A model generated the notes under the pieces. That model was not told the DNA's origin. It saw nothing but the letters and a program-made list of their open reading frames with translations, and made no database searches. Shown here in pieces: positions 27,002 through 36,694 of a stretch of DNA of 64,000 nt. The position numbers were made by a program, and so were the translations under genes. Numbering within the stretch: position 1 is the first letter of the stretch; the number at the start of each line of letters is the position of its first letter. The stretch comes from Paenibacillus sp. 37 (GTDB taxonomy: Bacteria; Bacillota; Bacilli; Paenibacillales; Paenibacillaceae): positions 744,001-808,000 of the forward strand of contig NZ_CP043761.1 in assembly GCF_008386395.1 (NCBI RefSeq), in the 5' to 3' direction.

Positions 27002-27865
27002 ATGAAGAAGTGGGGCTTTTTAATATGTATCGTTTTGATCGGATATATCGTTACACAATCACCAGGATGGATTCATCAAAAGGATGAGCTACCTATCGAG
27101 ATTCAGAATACGTGTGAAAATCCCGCAGGTTATACGGTATCTGTCACGGGAAATATTCAGGATCAGGTACATAAGGGCAATTTGTTACTGGTTAATAAGC
27201 AATACCCCGTTCATGAGGAAGGGGTTAAATCGGATATTGTATATGTGGCGGATGAGGATGATCTGCTTCGTGGATATGGAATAATGGATCGGAAAATCAT
27301 GTTATCCCGGCAGGTGGCACAGGAGTTTCGGAAGATGGTTGAAGCAGCAGGCGAAGAGGGAGTCCGATATTTTCTTGTCAGCAGCGGGTACAGGGACTTT
27401 GCGAAGCAGGACGAGCTGTATCAGGAAAAGGGTGAAGACTATGCACTGCCTGCCGGTCACAGTGAGCACAATCTCGGGTTATCCCTGGATGTCGGTTCCA
27501 CATTGGCTGCTATGAATGAAGCACCAGAGGGAGCCTGGCTGGAGAAGAATGCATGGAAATACGGATTTGTTTTGCGTTATCCGAAGGATAAAGTGCGCAT
27601 CACGGGAATACAGTATGAACCATGGCACTTTCGATATGTAGGGCTGCCGCACAGTGCTGTCATGTATAAGAATAATCTGGTGCTGGAAGAGTATTTGGAT
27701 TTGCTAAAAGAGAAAGAGAACATTAATGTGGAGGTAGAGGGTGAGGCGTATCATATTCGCTACTATGGAGCCACCCGAGATACGACCGTTTACATACCTG
27801 AGCAAGGCCAAACTGAAATCTCGGGTGATAACATGGATGGCGTCATTGTCACCGTAAAGAAATAA
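27002..27865 (+). CDS. VanY-like D,D-carboxypeptidase (peptidase M15B)
   Basis: 287 residues. A single N-terminal membrane helix (about 5-22) anchors the protein outside. The zinc site reads GHSEHNLGLSLDVGS (His and Asp ligands) and EPWHFRYVG (third ligand), and the substrate region SSGYRDFAKQDELY matches the family. It removes the terminal D-Ala from peptidoglycan pentapeptide, which reduces vancomycin targets. A C-terminal extension of about 70 residues (after LLKEKENINVEVEGE) is unusual for VanY and looks like a small beta domain. The start ATG 27002 follows AAAGGAGG. Confidence 0.9.
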   Translation: MKKWGFLICIVLIGYIVTQSPGWIHQKDELPIEIQNTCENPAGYTVSVTGNIQDQVHKGNLLLVNKQYPVHEEGVKSDIVYVADEDDLLRGYGIMDRKIMLSRQVAQEFRKMVEAAGEEGVRYFLVSSGYRDFAKQDELYQEKGEDYALPAGHSEHNLGLSLDVGSTLAAMNEAPEGAWLEKNAWKYGFVLRYPKDKVRITGIQYEPWHFRYVGLPHSAVMYKNNLVLEEYLDLLKEKENINVEVEGEAYHIRYYGATRDTTVYIPEQGQTEISGDNMDGVIVTVKK

Positions 27866-27896
27866 CAGGGCAGCACAAAGGAGGAGGAGCAGCAGC

Positions 27897-28457
27897 ATGA
27901 AGCACAACAACCAGAAGAAAAACAAACATTACATCCTTTGGATTGCCGTTTTCATTATCTATGTATATCTACTTACGAAGCTGATCCTGTTCAAAGGAAG
28001 CCCGGTCGATTTTGGCATCGTGAAGGTTCGACTGATGGCGTTCTTGCAACAACCGGATCTGATCCATACACGAACTGTCAACCTGACGCCATTTCAGGAA
28101 ATTTCACGAGACTGGAACAGTCTGTCGTTACATCGTCCGGGCACCGCAATCCATCTGGTAGGCAATATATGGGCCTTTATTCCACTGGGCATCTTCATCC
28201 CTGTGTTGACGGGCAACAAGTTATTCTCTGGAGTAAAGGTACTCCTGCTGTCCCTGCTGCTCAGTTTGGGTTATGAAGTGACACAGTTGTTGACGGGGAT
28301 GGGAATATTTGATGTGGATGATCTGATGCTTAATACACTCGGCGGCTTGATTGGATATATTGTTTTCACTATGGCTATGGGTCTGAAAAAGGTGTTGTCG
28401 GGAGGAGAATCCCGCGTGACGACGAAAAAGTTAAATTCTAAGGAAAGTCACGTGTAA
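27897..28457 (+). CDS. VanZ-like membrane protein
   Basis: 186 residues with about four transmembrane helices (about 12-29, 82-100, 106-125, 140-160). The family core includes NLTPFQEI, HLVGNIWAFIPLGIFIP, and GYEVTQLLTGMGIFDVDDLMLNTLGG. VanZ proteins give low-level teicoplanin tolerance by an unknown route. AGGAGGAGG precedes the ATG. It starts 31 bases after vanY and its stop abuts the next ribosome binding site, so the operon continues. Confidence 0.88.
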   Translation: MKHNNQKKNKHYILWIAVFIIYVYLLTKLILFKGSPVDFGIVKVRLMAFLQQPDLIHTRTVNLTPFQEISRDWNSLSLHRPGTAIHLVGNIWAFIPLGIFIPVLTGNKLFSGVKVLLLSLLLSLGYEVTQLLTGMGIFDVDDLMLNTLGGLIGYIVFTMAMGLKKVLSGGESRVTTKKLNSKESHV

Positions 28458-28470
28458 GGAGGGGAACAAC

Positions 28471-28680
28471 TTGATTATAATAGCTGCAATCTTCATTAGC
28501 GCAGGGCTAATGTTTCTCGTGTATCCACACAAGGTAACAGATGCTTCGGAGAAACAGATTACGGAGCGAGTGATCGCGTCGAGATGGATCGGTGGCTCGT
28601 TAATAGCTCTGTCATGTTTGTTTCTGATCATGGGTACGATTCAACTGTTAGATCAAGCATCACATCACATTGGGCATTAA
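28471..28680 (+). CDS. Small two-helix membrane protein
   Basis: 69 residues with two hydrophobic stretches (about 1-17 and 41-60). TTG start with AAGGAGG at 28456-28462, 8 bases upstream. Family not recognised. It is the last gene of the vanR-S-Y-Z-like operon and may be an accessory membrane factor. Confidence 0.75.
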   Translation: MIIIAAIFISAGLMFLVYPHKVTDASEKQITERVIASRWIGGSLIALSCLFLIMGTIQLLDQASHHIGH

Positions 28681-28724
28681 AAGGCAGTTGGTCTTGAAGC
28701 AACGGAGAACACACATACTGAAAA

Positions 28725-28775
28725 CAAAGGCTCTCCATCACTGTGCAGATTGCACGTTACGGGGAGTTTTTTTGT
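28725..28775 (+). terminator. Probable terminator of the van-like operon
   Basis: GGCTCTCC and GGGGAG arms with an inner TGCA...TGCA region, then TTTTTTT. Confidence 0.55.
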
Positions 28776-28894
28776 TGTTTCATAAGGTATCGAATTTAGG
28801 ATAGGATCAGTGAACTTTGCGAGTAACATCGCAAATGAGGTAGAGTAGAGATGATGCGTTAGTACCTATTCCTTACAAAAAAGGAGGATATACA

Positions 28895-29293
28895 TTGTAT
28901 TCATTAGCTAAAGAACTAGCAGGAACCATGAAAGCCATTATGCAAATTGAAACCGAAATTGCTGAAGCTAAGATTGATCAACAGGCTGAAGAGATCATAC
29001 TTGGTATGGAAGAGAGAAGATCGGCTTTAATAAATAATGTCACACGTGATGAATTATTGGTCATCCAAACAGTGATGAACGTAGGAAGGTCAGAAAGAGG
29101 GTATCGTTATCATTTTAATTCGGAAGACGTTGAGATTATTAACCTTCCCGTTGAGTTAAACGAGCATGAGTTGATGCAGAAATATTCCTACTATCTGATA
29201 CATAAAACCAAAGAGGAATTAGCATGTGAAATTGAATATCATACGCTTGTCTCATCATTTCTAAAAGAAGGTATAGAGATCTTAAAACTCTAG
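28895..29293 (+). CDS. Hypothetical helical protein
   Basis: 132 residues, mostly helical and charged, no signal peptide. Opens MYSLAKELAGTMKAIMQIET and contains VIQTVMNVGRSERGYRYHF. TTG start with AAGGAGGA about 9 bases upstream. Family not recognised. Followed 36 bases later by another small unknown gene. Confidence 0.7.
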   Translation: MYSLAKELAGTMKAIMQIETEIAEAKIDQQAEEIILGMEERRSALINNVTRDELLVIQTVMNVGRSERGYRYHFNSEDVEIINLPVELNEHELMQKYSYYLIHKTKEELACEIEYHTLVSSFLKEGIEILKL

Positions 29294-29328
29294 ACCGTTA
29301 CCCGACATACTAATAGGGGGTCTGCAAG

Positions 29329-29643
29329 ATGATAATGAAAATTTCGTATTATACGCCAGATGGATTCTACTATTATGTCCCCGATCAATATGCAGAGAAG
29401 ATGGAAGAGTGGAGAATTCAATTTTCAGATTTTTTGCAGAGTATAGAGGGGAAACATCCATTCACAGAATACGTGGAGTCCATTAATTATGAGGGTAAGT
29501 TGGAATATGCTATTTTTGGACGTAGTTATGGCGGAGATGAGTTTGTAGACTGGATTAACGTAGAGAAATTAAACTGCAGAGGTATATATCGTATAGCTGA
29601 GCCACCTGATGATTCGGAAGTTGGCTTGAAGATTGATTTTTAA
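29329..29643 (+). CDS. Hypothetical acidic protein
   Basis: 104 residues rich in Tyr, Glu and Asp (MIMKISYYTPDGFYYYVPDQ at the start), no signal peptide. The size and acidic, aromatic composition are like immunity proteins, but no toxin gene is adjacent, so this is only a thought. The start follows GGGGGTCTG, a weak site. Probably one transcript with the preceding gene. Confidence 0.65.
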   Translation: MIMKISYYTPDGFYYYVPDQYAEKMEEWRIQFSDFLQSIEGKHPFTEYVESINYEGKLEYAIFGRSYGGDEFVDWINVEKLNCRGIYRIAEPPDDSEVGLKIDF

Positions 29644-29671
29644 CCATACCCCGATTATAAAAAGCAAAGCC

Positions 29672-29720
29672 AAAAAAGCTCCCCGCCACGTGCTGATTGC
29701 ACGTAATGGGGAGCTTTTTT
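29672..29720. terminator. Bidirectional terminator at the acnA 3' end
   Basis: AAAAAAGCTCCCC and GGGGAGCTTTTTT with an inner ACGTGC/GCACGT stem. It serves the small-gene pair (+) and acnA (-). Confidence 0.9.
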
Positions 29721-29752
29721 GTATAACTTCATCGCATTAATGATTTATATCA

Positions 29753-32467
29753 TTAAGCTTTTTTCATCATTTGACGCAATACGGTTTGCAGGATACCGCC
29801 GTTATGGTAGTAATCCACGTCAACCATGCTGTCCAAACGAGCGATGACAGGGAATTCGAACTGTGTACCGTCTTCACGAGTTACGGTAACTTTCAACTCT
29901 TGTCCTGGCTTCACGTCATTGCTGAGGCCAGTAATGTCGTACGTTTCACGTCCGTTCAGACCAAGGCTGGACCAGCCGTGACCTTCCTGGAATTGCAATG
30001 GCATTACGCCCATGCCGACCAGGTTACTACGGTGAATCCGCTCGAAGCTTTCTGCGATAACGGCTTTGACGCCGAGCAGGAATGTTCCTTTTGCCGCCCA
30101 GTCACGGGAGCTTCCTGTACCATACTCTTTACCAGCGATAACGATCAGGTTCTGTCCTTCATCCTGATACTTCATGGAAGCATCGTAGATGGACATTTCT
30201 TCGTCTGTTGGCAGGTACTTCGTAATGCCGCCCTCAGTACCCGGAGCCACCTGGTTACGAATACGAATGTTAGCAAACGTACCACGCATCATGACTTCAT
30301 GGTTACCACGGCGTGAACCGTACGAGTTGAAGTCTTTGCGCTCTACGCCATGTTCTTTCAGGTACAGTCCAGCTGGGCTGGATGGTGCAATATTACCTGC
30401 TGGCGAGATGTGATCCGTTGTTACGGAATCCGCAAGCAATGCCATAACACGTGCAGAACGGATATCTGCGATATCGTTCAACTTGTCGCCAAGCTCTTGG
30501 AAGAACGGAGGATTCTGAATGTATGTGGAGTTCGGATCCCACTCGTACAATTCACCTTCCGGTACAGAAATTGAATTCCAACGCTCATTGGCTGTAAATA
30601 CATTCTCGTACTTGTTGCGGAACATCTGAGCGTTCAGGGAACTTGCGATGGTATCCTTGATTTCCTCGGAAGTAGGCCAGAGGTCTTTCAGGAACACAGG
30701 CTCATTGTTCGTATCATAACCGATTGGATCGGTTTCAAAGTCAATATTCACGGTACCCGCAAGTGCATACGCCACAACGAGTGGTGGTGATGCCAGGTAG
30801 TTGGCTTTAACCTGTGCATGCACACGGCCTTCAAAGTTACGGTTACCGGACAATACAGCCGCTACGGTCATATCGTTCTCAGCAATAGCTTCGCTCACTT
30901 CGTCCGGCAGTGGGCCGGAGTTACCGATGCACGTTGCACAACCGTAGCCGGCAACGTTGAATCCGAGTTTGTCGAGATACGTGATCAGACCTGCTTTTTC
31001 CAGGTACTCGGTAACCACAAGGGAACCTGGTGTCAGACTGCTTTTCACATATCCTGGTTTGGTCAGGCCGCGTTCAACTGCTTTTTTCGCCAGTAGTCCC
31101 GCTCCAACCATAACACTTGGATTCGAAGTGTTCGTACAACTTGTGATCGCCGCGATCACAACAGCGCCTGCCTTCAGTTCACTGTTGGAACCGTCCGGAT
31201 GCTTCACAGGTACGGATTGTTCGATTTTCTCATCGCTCAGACCGTAGCCGCCTTTATCTACAGGTGTGCGAATGATGCTGTTGAAGCTTTCTTTCATTTG
31301 TGTCAGCTCGATGCGATCCTGTGGACGTTTTGGTCCGGCAAGACTTGGTACAACAGAGCCGAGATCCAGTTCAATCACATCTGTGAATTCAGGATCAACG
31401 GTGCTTGAAGTACGGAACATGCCTTGAGCTTTGTAATAAGCTTCAACCAATTCTACCTGCTCGTCAGGACGGCCAGTGTTACGCAGATAGTTCAACGTTT
31501 CACTATCAACAGGGAAGAAACCGATTGTTGCGCCATATTCTGGTGCCATGTTGGCTACTGTTGCACGGTCAGCCAGACCGATGTTGGCAAGACCTGGTCC
31601 GTAGAATTCTACGAATTTACCAACAACACCTTTTTTACGAAGCAATTGGGTAACGGTGAGTGCAAGATCCGTTGCTGTTGCGCCTTCGCTCAGGCTGCCT
31701 GTCAGTTTGAAACCGATAACGTCCGGTGTTACAAAATAAAGCGGTTGGCCCAGCATACCTGCTTCGGCCTCAATACCACCAACACCCCAACCAACAACGC
31801 CAAGTCCGTTGATCATGGTGGTGTGGGAGTCTGTACCTACGAGGGAATCCGGGAATACAACGGTTTCGCCGTCCACGGTTTTGGTTGCTGCCACGGAAGC
31901 CAGATACTCCAGGTTAACCTGGTGAACGATCCCTGTGGATGGTGGAACGGCACGGAAGTTGTTGAATGCCGTTTGCGCCCAACGCAAGAAGCGGTAACGC
32001 TCTTCATTACGCTCAAACTCAACTTTGATATTGTAATCAAGTGCATCGTTGGTACCAAAAGCATCAACCATAACGGAGTGGTCGATAACAAGATCGACGG
32101 GTACGAGCGGGTTGATCTGTTTTGGATCGCCGCCTGCTTTTTTCACAGTATCACGCATTGCAGCGAGGTCAACGACAACCGGTACACCGGTGAAATCCTG
32201 CAGAACGATACGTGCAGGGATGAATGGAATTTCCTTGTTATTGTCACGGCCATCTGCCCAGCCGGTCAGTTGTTTTACGTGTTCTTCGGTGATAGCACGT
32301 CCGTCGAATTGACGAATTGCTGCTTCAAGCAACACTTTAATGGAGAAAGGAAGCCTGGAAAGATCGCCGTGGCCGTTTTCCTGAAGAGCATCGAGACTGT
32401 AGTAGCGGTAAGACTTGCCTCCAACCTCAAGACTGCGAGCGGCGGAGAAATGATTCTTTGCTGACAT
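29753..32467 (-). CDS. acnA: Aconitate hydratase
   Basis: TCA-cycle enzyme isomerising citrate to isocitrate with a 4Fe-4S cluster; apo-forms of this type bind mRNA in B. subtilis. The length of 904 matches the AcnA/IRP1-like form. Cluster cysteines appear in [18 protein letters not shown] and in [30 protein letters not shown] and the C-terminal [13 protein letters not shown] are conserved. The start has AAGGAGG 7-8 bases upstream. Its promoter region carries two dyads shared with the IclR gene. Confidence 0.97.
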   Translation of the reverse strand: MSAKNHFSAARSLEVGGKSYRYYSLDALQENGHGDLSRLPFSIKVLLEAAIRQFDGRAITEEHVKQLTGWADGRDNNKEIPFIPARIVLQDFTGVPVVVDLAAMRDTVKKAGGDPKQINPLVPVDLVIDHSVMVDAFGTNDALDYNIKVEFERNEERYRFLRWAQTAFNNFRAVPPSTGIVHQVNLEYLASVAATKTVDGETVVFPDSLVGTDSHTTMINGLGVVGWGVGGIEAEAGMLGQPLYFVTPDVIGFKLTGSLSEGATATDLALTVTQLLRKKGVVGKFVEFYGPGLANIGLADRATVANMAPEYGATIGFFPVDSETLNYLRNTGRPDEQVELVEAYYKAQGMFRTSSTVDPEFTDVIELDLGSVVPSLAGPKRPQDRIELTQMKESFNSIIRTPVDKGGYGLSDEKIEQSVPVKHPDGSNSELKAGAVVIAAITSCTNTSNPSVMVGAGLLAKKAVERGLTKPGYVKSSLTPGSLVVTEYLEKAGLITYLDKLGFNVAGYGCATCIGNSGPLPDEVSEAIAENDMTVAAVLSGNRNFEGRVHAQVKANYLASPPLVVAYALAGTVNIDFETDPIGYDTNNEPVFLKDLWPTSEEIKDTIASSLNAQMFRNKYENVFTANERWNSISVPEGELYEWDPNSTYIQNPPFFQELGDKLNDIADIRSARVMALLADSVTTDHISPAGNIAPSSPAGLYLKEHGVERKDFNSYGSRRGNHEVMMRGTFANIRIRNQVAPGTEGGITKYLPTDEEMSIYDASMKYQDEGQNLIVIAGKEYGTGSSRDWAAKGTFLLGVKAVIAESFERIHRSNLVGMGVMPLQFQEGHGWSSLGLNGRETYDITGLSNDVKPGQELKVTVTREDGTQFEFPVIARLDSMVDVDYYHNGGILQTVLRQMMKKA

Positions 32468-32559
32468 ACATGTACCTCCTTGGGATGTGTCGGTGAGATG
32501 AAGAAAACGTTCATTTAGGTGAAGAACAGGCCTTCATCGTTCCGTGTTCTTGTTCGTTA

Positions 32560-32586
32560 GTTTCATCAGATGAAACGTAATTTCAT
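32560..32586. promoter_or_regulatory. Candidate operator upstream of acnA (GTTTCAT-CAG-ATGAAAC plus a second dyad)
   Basis: The 17-bp palindrome (32560-32576) overlaps a second dyad ATGAAA-CGTAA-TTTCAT (32570-32586). Both forms have counterparts at the IclR promoter (17034-17050 and 17000-17016). The site is just downstream of the expected acnA transcription start. Confidence 0.6.
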
Positions 32587-32605
32587 AATCATAACTTTAG
32601 TTTTA

Positions 32606-32634
32606 AGTATACCGTTTTCACCTCCGTACGTAAA
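32606..32634 (-). promoter_or_regulatory. Sigma-A promoter candidate of acnA
   Basis: On the - strand, TTTACG (32634-32629), 17 bp, TATACT (32611-32606). This gives a leader of about 130 bases. The rest of the gap to 32850 shows nothing I recognise. Confidence 0.55.
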
Positions 32635-32850
32635 GGTCTTTTTGCCTGATCAAGCAAGCTTTTGGAGCGATGAAGGCGTTTTCGTGAAGCGAGCAGGAAT
32701 AAGATATCTTGTGTACCTGTATTTGCCGAATTTCGAATCTCCCTCCTGAGCCGTGTACATACAACCGAAGACCCTTTCATATGAATAGTAGGAGTTTATA
32801 TACGCAATGAAATATTCCAGACAGAACTCATGCCAAAGGGGGACATAGGC

Positions 32851-33849
32851 TTGGAACGGGAATGGAAGAGTGCCTTATATACTTACGTGAACCAGTACAA
32901 TCGCTGTGAGATCGACTACCGTCCACAGACCAGCGAACGGATCGTTACCGATCCTGACTTTGTGGTGGAACGGGGAGAGCGTATGGCAAGGCTGGACGAA
33001 TGGTATCGTAAGCGCCGCGCCGTGCCTCTTCGCAGCGAGACCAGCGCCAAGCTTGTGCGCACGCTTATGGATGGTCAGGAAGAAGCGGTGGTGGATGTAC
33101 AATTGTACAGCAGACTGTTCTACGAGAAGAGCGGGATCACCCACCGGGAGGACCGGATTGAGCGGGAGCGGTTAACCTTTCTGAGGCAGAGTGGTGGATG
33201 GATCATTGGACGGGTTGAGCGAGAAGTGCCGGAGCGTCGCCCTGCTGGGGAAGGACGTCCGTTTCAACAAGCTGATTTTGTACAGGCGATGAATCGGCCG
33301 CTGCTGAATCGGGAAGTGTTGGGTCAAGGAAGAAGCTCACGGCAACAGTCATATCGCAGAGATCTGGCAGTTGCCTATGCAGATCGGTGGTGGAATGCGG
33401 GCAATCCGGCATTTGAGGAATTTGATGTGGATTGTACCAATTACGTGTCCCAATGTCTCTTTGCAGGGGGCGCACCCATCCACTATACTGGTAGAAGAGA
33501 AGCCGGCTGGTGGTATAAAGGGTATGTGAACGGCTCCGAAATGTGGAGTTACAGTTGGGCAGTTTCCAACAGTCTGGAGCGTTATTTGTCAGGCAGCAGC
33601 TGGGGTCTGACCGCGACAGAAGTGGAGCGTCCTGAGCAGCTGATGCTCGGCGATGTTATTCTCTACGATTGGGATGGAGATGGACGATTTCAGCACAGCA
33701 CCGTTGTGACCGCGTTTGATGCGGGCGGTATGCCGCTTGTTAACGCACATACGGTTAGCAGCCGTCACCGATTTTGGGATTACCGGGATTCTTACGCTTG
33801 GACGGAGCGGACGGTATACCGGCTTTTTCATATTGCAGATGAGTTTTGA
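32851..33849 (+). CDS. Amidase_6-domain protein (putative cell-wall amidase or peptidase)
   Basis: 332 residues. The N-terminal half (about 1-170) is charged and unrecognised. The C-terminal part from about 185 (YRRDLAVAYADRWWNAGNPA) matches the amidase_6/NlpC-like fold with the catalytic Cys in FDVDCTNYVSQCLFAGG and the His in GRFQHSTVVTAF. No signal peptide is seen, which is odd for a wall enzyme and might mean sporulation-linked or mother-cell action. I chose TTG 32851 because AAAGGGGG sits 8-9 bases upstream; an in-frame ATG at 32830 would lie upstream of that site. Confidence 0.78.
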   Translation: MEREWKSALYTYVNQYNRCEIDYRPQTSERIVTDPDFVVERGERMARLDEWYRKRRAVPLRSETSAKLVRTLMDGQEEAVVDVQLYSRLFYEKSGITHREDRIERERLTFLRQSGGWIIGRVEREVPERRPAGEGRPFQQADFVQAMNRPLLNREVLGQGRSSRQQSYRRDLAVAYADRWWNAGNPAFEEFDVDCTNYVSQCLFAGGAPIHYTGRREAGWWYKGYVNGSEMWSYSWAVSNSLERYLSGSSWGLTATEVERPEQLMLGDVILYDWDGDGRFQHSTVVTAFDAGGMPLVNAHTVSSRHRFWDYRDSYAWTERTVYRLFHIADEF

Positions 33850-33986
33850 TGACGAAAGATTTTCGGGATGCGGTGACGCAGACATTCAGTTCCGTGTAAA
33901 ATAAGATCAGATAACGCAAGCAGAATAACAAGGGTGCTGAGCATGCAAACATGACAGCATCAGGCACAGATAATCGGAGGGTACAC

Positions 33987-35087
33987 ATGAGTATGGATAA
34001 ATTAAAAGTAGGCGTCGTGTACGGCGGAAAATCGGGCGAGCATGAGGTGTCGCTGCAAACGGCGTTTGCTGTAACAAACGCATTTGATTATGAAAAGTAT
34101 GAACTGGTTCCTTTTTATATCTCCAAGCAGGGGACATGGAAAAAAGGACCTGTCATGCATGCGCCGTTCGCGCAGATTGAAGATCTGAAGCTGGAGCAAT
34201 CGGCGGGTGGAACGCAGGATGCGCTGAATGCCCTGTTTGGTCGTTTGTATGGCGGAGCAGAAGCGCTGGACGTGATGTTCCCTCTGCTGCATGGTACGTT
34301 TGGAGAGGATGGCACCATTCAGGGCATGTTCGAGATGGCGGATATGCCATATGTAGGTGCGGGTGTACTCGCTTCGGCTGGCGGCATGGACAAAGTGGTC
34401 ATGAAAAAGCTGTTTGCACAGGCTGGCATTGACCAATGTGCCTTTACGTATTTTAACGCGACACAATGGAAGCAGACTGAGCACGAAATGATCGTACAGG
34501 TCGAAGATCAGCTGGGGTATCCTTGTTTTATCAAACCGGCCAATCTGGGCTCCAGTGTAGGCATCTCCAAAGCACGTAACCGCGATGAACTGAAGACAGC
34601 TGTTGAGTTCGCACTTCGGTATGATACGAAGGTTGTCATTGAGGAGTTCGTTGAAGCACGCGAGGTTGAAGTCAGTGTCCTCGGTAATGACGAGCCCATG
34701 GCTTCCGTTCCAGGTGAGATCGTATCCTCCGGTGAGTATTATGACTATGCAGCCAAGTATATTGATGGTCAATCACAGATGCTGATTCCAGCTCCACTGG
34801 ACCCAGAGGCCGCAGATCGCATTCGCGAGGCAGCTTTGCAGGCGTTCCGTGCGATTGAAGGTAACGGTATTTCACGTGCGGACTTCTTCATTCGGAAAAA
34901 TGACGGCGCTTTGCTTATTAATGAAGTCAACACCATGCCTGGTTTCACACCGTACAGCATGTATCCACTTCTTTGGCGTGAGACAGGTGTATCGTATGCC
35001 GAACTGCTGGATCGCATGATTGAGCTGGCACTGGAGCGTTACAACCGTAAGCAGGCACTGAATTACGAGAACGGCGTACAGGCGTAG
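33987..35087 (+). CDS. ddl: D-alanine--D-alanine ligase
   Basis: Makes D-Ala-D-Ala for peptidoglycan. 366 residues with an ATP-grasp fold. VGVVYGGKSGEHEVSL at the N-terminus, PLLHGTFGEDGTIQGMFE, YPCFIKPANLGSSVGISKA and INEVNTMPGFTPYSMYP are typical. The omega-loop reads YYDYAAKYIDG, with the Lys-Tyr typical of D-Ala-D-Ala enzymes rather than D-Ala-D-Lac ligases. So the nearby van-like operon is not backed by a depsipeptide ligase here. The start ATG 33987 follows CGGAGGG; a frame extension upstream has no site. Confidence 0.95.
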   Translation: MSMDKLKVGVVYGGKSGEHEVSLQTAFAVTNAFDYEKYELVPFYISKQGTWKKGPVMHAPFAQIEDLKLEQSAGGTQDALNALFGRLYGGAEALDVMFPLLHGTFGEDGTIQGMFEMADMPYVGAGVLASAGGMDKVVMKKLFAQAGIDQCAFTYFNATQWKQTEHEMIVQVEDQLGYPCFIKPANLGSSVGISKARNRDELKTAVEFALRYDTKVVIEEFVEAREVEVSVLGNDEPMASVPGEIVSSGEYYDYAAKYIDGQSQMLIPAPLDPEAADRIREAALQAFRAIEGNGISRADFFIRKNDGALLINEVNTMPGFTPYSMYPLLWRETGVSYAELLDRMIELALERYNRKQALNYENGVQA

Positions 35088-35117
35088 CCTGCGACCACAA
35101 GATCAGGAGGGATATGC

Positions 35118-35441
35118 ATGGGATTTCAGACTGAATTCAATTCCGTATGCAAGTTCAAGAATGAGCAGGAGCTGTTCGAACTGCTTGAATACGGACGCGG
35201 CAAAATGGTCAAACAGGGCTTCCGGGTATTTCCTACCGGCCAGAAAGTGATTGCATACACACCGGATAACGTGGCTGTAGCCATCGTCAAGATCGTGGTT
35301 TCCATTGCGGAGATCAACTTCCAGGGGCAAGAGGTAACTGAGGTGGAGATGCAACTCATCCGCAAATTGACTGAGGAAGAATCACGCATTCAGACTGCCC
35401 TTGCGGATGAGATGTTCTTTGGAGAGCAAGCACAGGAATAG
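35118..35441 (+). CDS. Conserved-looking small protein of unknown function
   Basis: 107 residues, alpha/beta, no signal peptide. Opens MGFQTEFNSVCKFKNEQELF and has RVFPTGQKVIAYTPDNVAVA. AGGAGGG precedes the ATG by 6 bases. It begins 31 bases after ddl and is probably co-transcribed. Family not recognised. Confidence 0.78.
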   Translation: MGFQTEFNSVCKFKNEQELFELLEYGRGKMVKQGFRVFPTGQKVIAYTPDNVAVAIVKIVVSIAEINFQGQEVTEVEMQLIRKLTEEESRIQTALADEMFFGEQAQE

Positions 35442-35594
35442 TTGTTGACTGTAAGTGCGGGTCGGAAGGACGGATTTGCCAGAATACGATTATGGTCACT
35501 CTTTTAGGGTAAAACTTGGTTATATACAGTGACGGTACATCCTGACGGCTGAATGCCGTGCGGGTTCTCCGCCCTAATAGAGAGGAAGAGATTC

Positions 35595-36596
35595 ATGCTC
35601 GTACGCTTTGGTTACGTGGCCATGTCCGTGCTTATAGAGAATGCCTCGCCTTCCCGGACCATGACCATGTCGAGTTTTAACAAAATCGGTGACAGGGAAG
35701 CAGCGATCCGCAAGCTCGAACGGATTGCAGCTGAGAACCTGCACAATACATTACGTTTGCTCAGGCACAACAAGGGCAGCCATATTCATGTATATCGCTT
35801 CTCTTCCAAATTGATTCCACTGGCAACACACGAGGATCTGAATGACTGGGACCCGTTCCCGGCACTGAAGCAGGACTTTGCGGCCATTGGTGATTTTGTG
35901 AAGGAAAATCATATGCGTGTGTCCTTTCATCCAGATCATTTTACCGTACTTAGTACCCCCCGCGAGCAAGTTCTGCGCAACTCGATTCGCGACCTTCGTC
36001 ATCATGTTCGGATGCTGGATGCCATGGGGCTGAATGCCACTGCCAAGAACAATATACATATTGGTGGTGCATACGGGGACAAGCCTTCAGCGGCGCTTCG
36101 TTTTGAAGAAAACTTTTTGAAGCTGGATCGGGACATTCAGGAGCGGCTCACACTCGAAAATGATGACAAAACGTTCAATGCGCCTGAGACACTTGCCGTG
36201 TGCCAGCGCTTGGGATTGCCCATGGTACTGGATATCCATCACCATTGGGTGAACAACGAAGGAGAACAGGCATGGGATCTGTGGCCTGATATTCTAAAGA
36301 CCTGGCAGTCACCGCTTGCCCAGGCAGATTCACCGGCTGATCAGCCATTGCCACCCAAAATCCATGTCTCCAGTCCAAAGAGTGAGAAGGATCTGCGAGG
36401 TCATGCCGATGGTGTGGAGGTAGAGCCTGTGCTCGATTTCTTGCGTCATATCGCAGCAGACACCCCAAGACTTGACGTGATGATTGAGGCTAAACGCAAG
36501 GATGAGGCTCTTGTGCAACTGATGCAGAAGCTGGCATTCTATCATGAAGAGGGTGTGGAGTGGGTGGACGAGTCTACCGTCATCATTCATCCGTAG
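35595..36596 (+). CDS. uvsE: UV DNA damage endonuclease
   Basis: Nicks 5' of UV photoproducts and starts an alternative excision repair. 333 residues, TIM-barrel with metal-binding residues scattered as in the family: the start LVRFGYVAMSVL, HVYRFSSKLIPLATH, RVSFHPDHFTVLSTP, NIHIGGAYGDK, LENDDKTF, LDIHHHWVN and MIEAKRKDEAL. The start ATG 35595 follows AGAGAGGAAG; an in-frame ATG at 35553 has no site. Confidence 0.93.
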   Translation: MLVRFGYVAMSVLIENASPSRTMTMSSFNKIGDREAAIRKLERIAAENLHNTLRLLRHNKGSHIHVYRFSSKLIPLATHEDLNDWDPFPALKQDFAAIGDFVKENHMRVSFHPDHFTVLSTPREQVLRNSIRDLRHHVRMLDAMGLNATAKNNIHIGGAYGDKPSAALRFEENFLKLDRDIQERLTLENDDKTFNAPETLAVCQRLGLPMVLDIHHHWVNNEGEQAWDLWPDILKTWQSPLAQADSPADQPLPPKIHVSSPKSEKDLRGHADGVEVEPVLDFLRHIAADTPRLDVMIEAKRKDEALVQLMQKLAFYHEEGVEWVDESTVIIHP

Positions 36597-36694
36597 TGCC
36601 AAAAGGGGCCTGGGCAACGAGAAACTTTACGACCTGTGGGGCGTATACTTTTAACAAGTATTTCAACTTTTCGTAGATTGATATAGAAAGTAGA

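Noticed and set aside
25123..28680. A full vancomycin-resistance cluster
   Set aside because: vanH, vanA and vanX are absent, and the ligase at 33987 has the D-Ala-D-Ala type omega loop.
31424..32464. 346-codon frame on the + strand, rich in Cys and Phe
   Set aside because: Antisense to acnA, with no ribosome binding site and implausible composition.
34002..34772. 256-codon frame on the - strand
   Set aside because: Antisense of ddl, no start signal.
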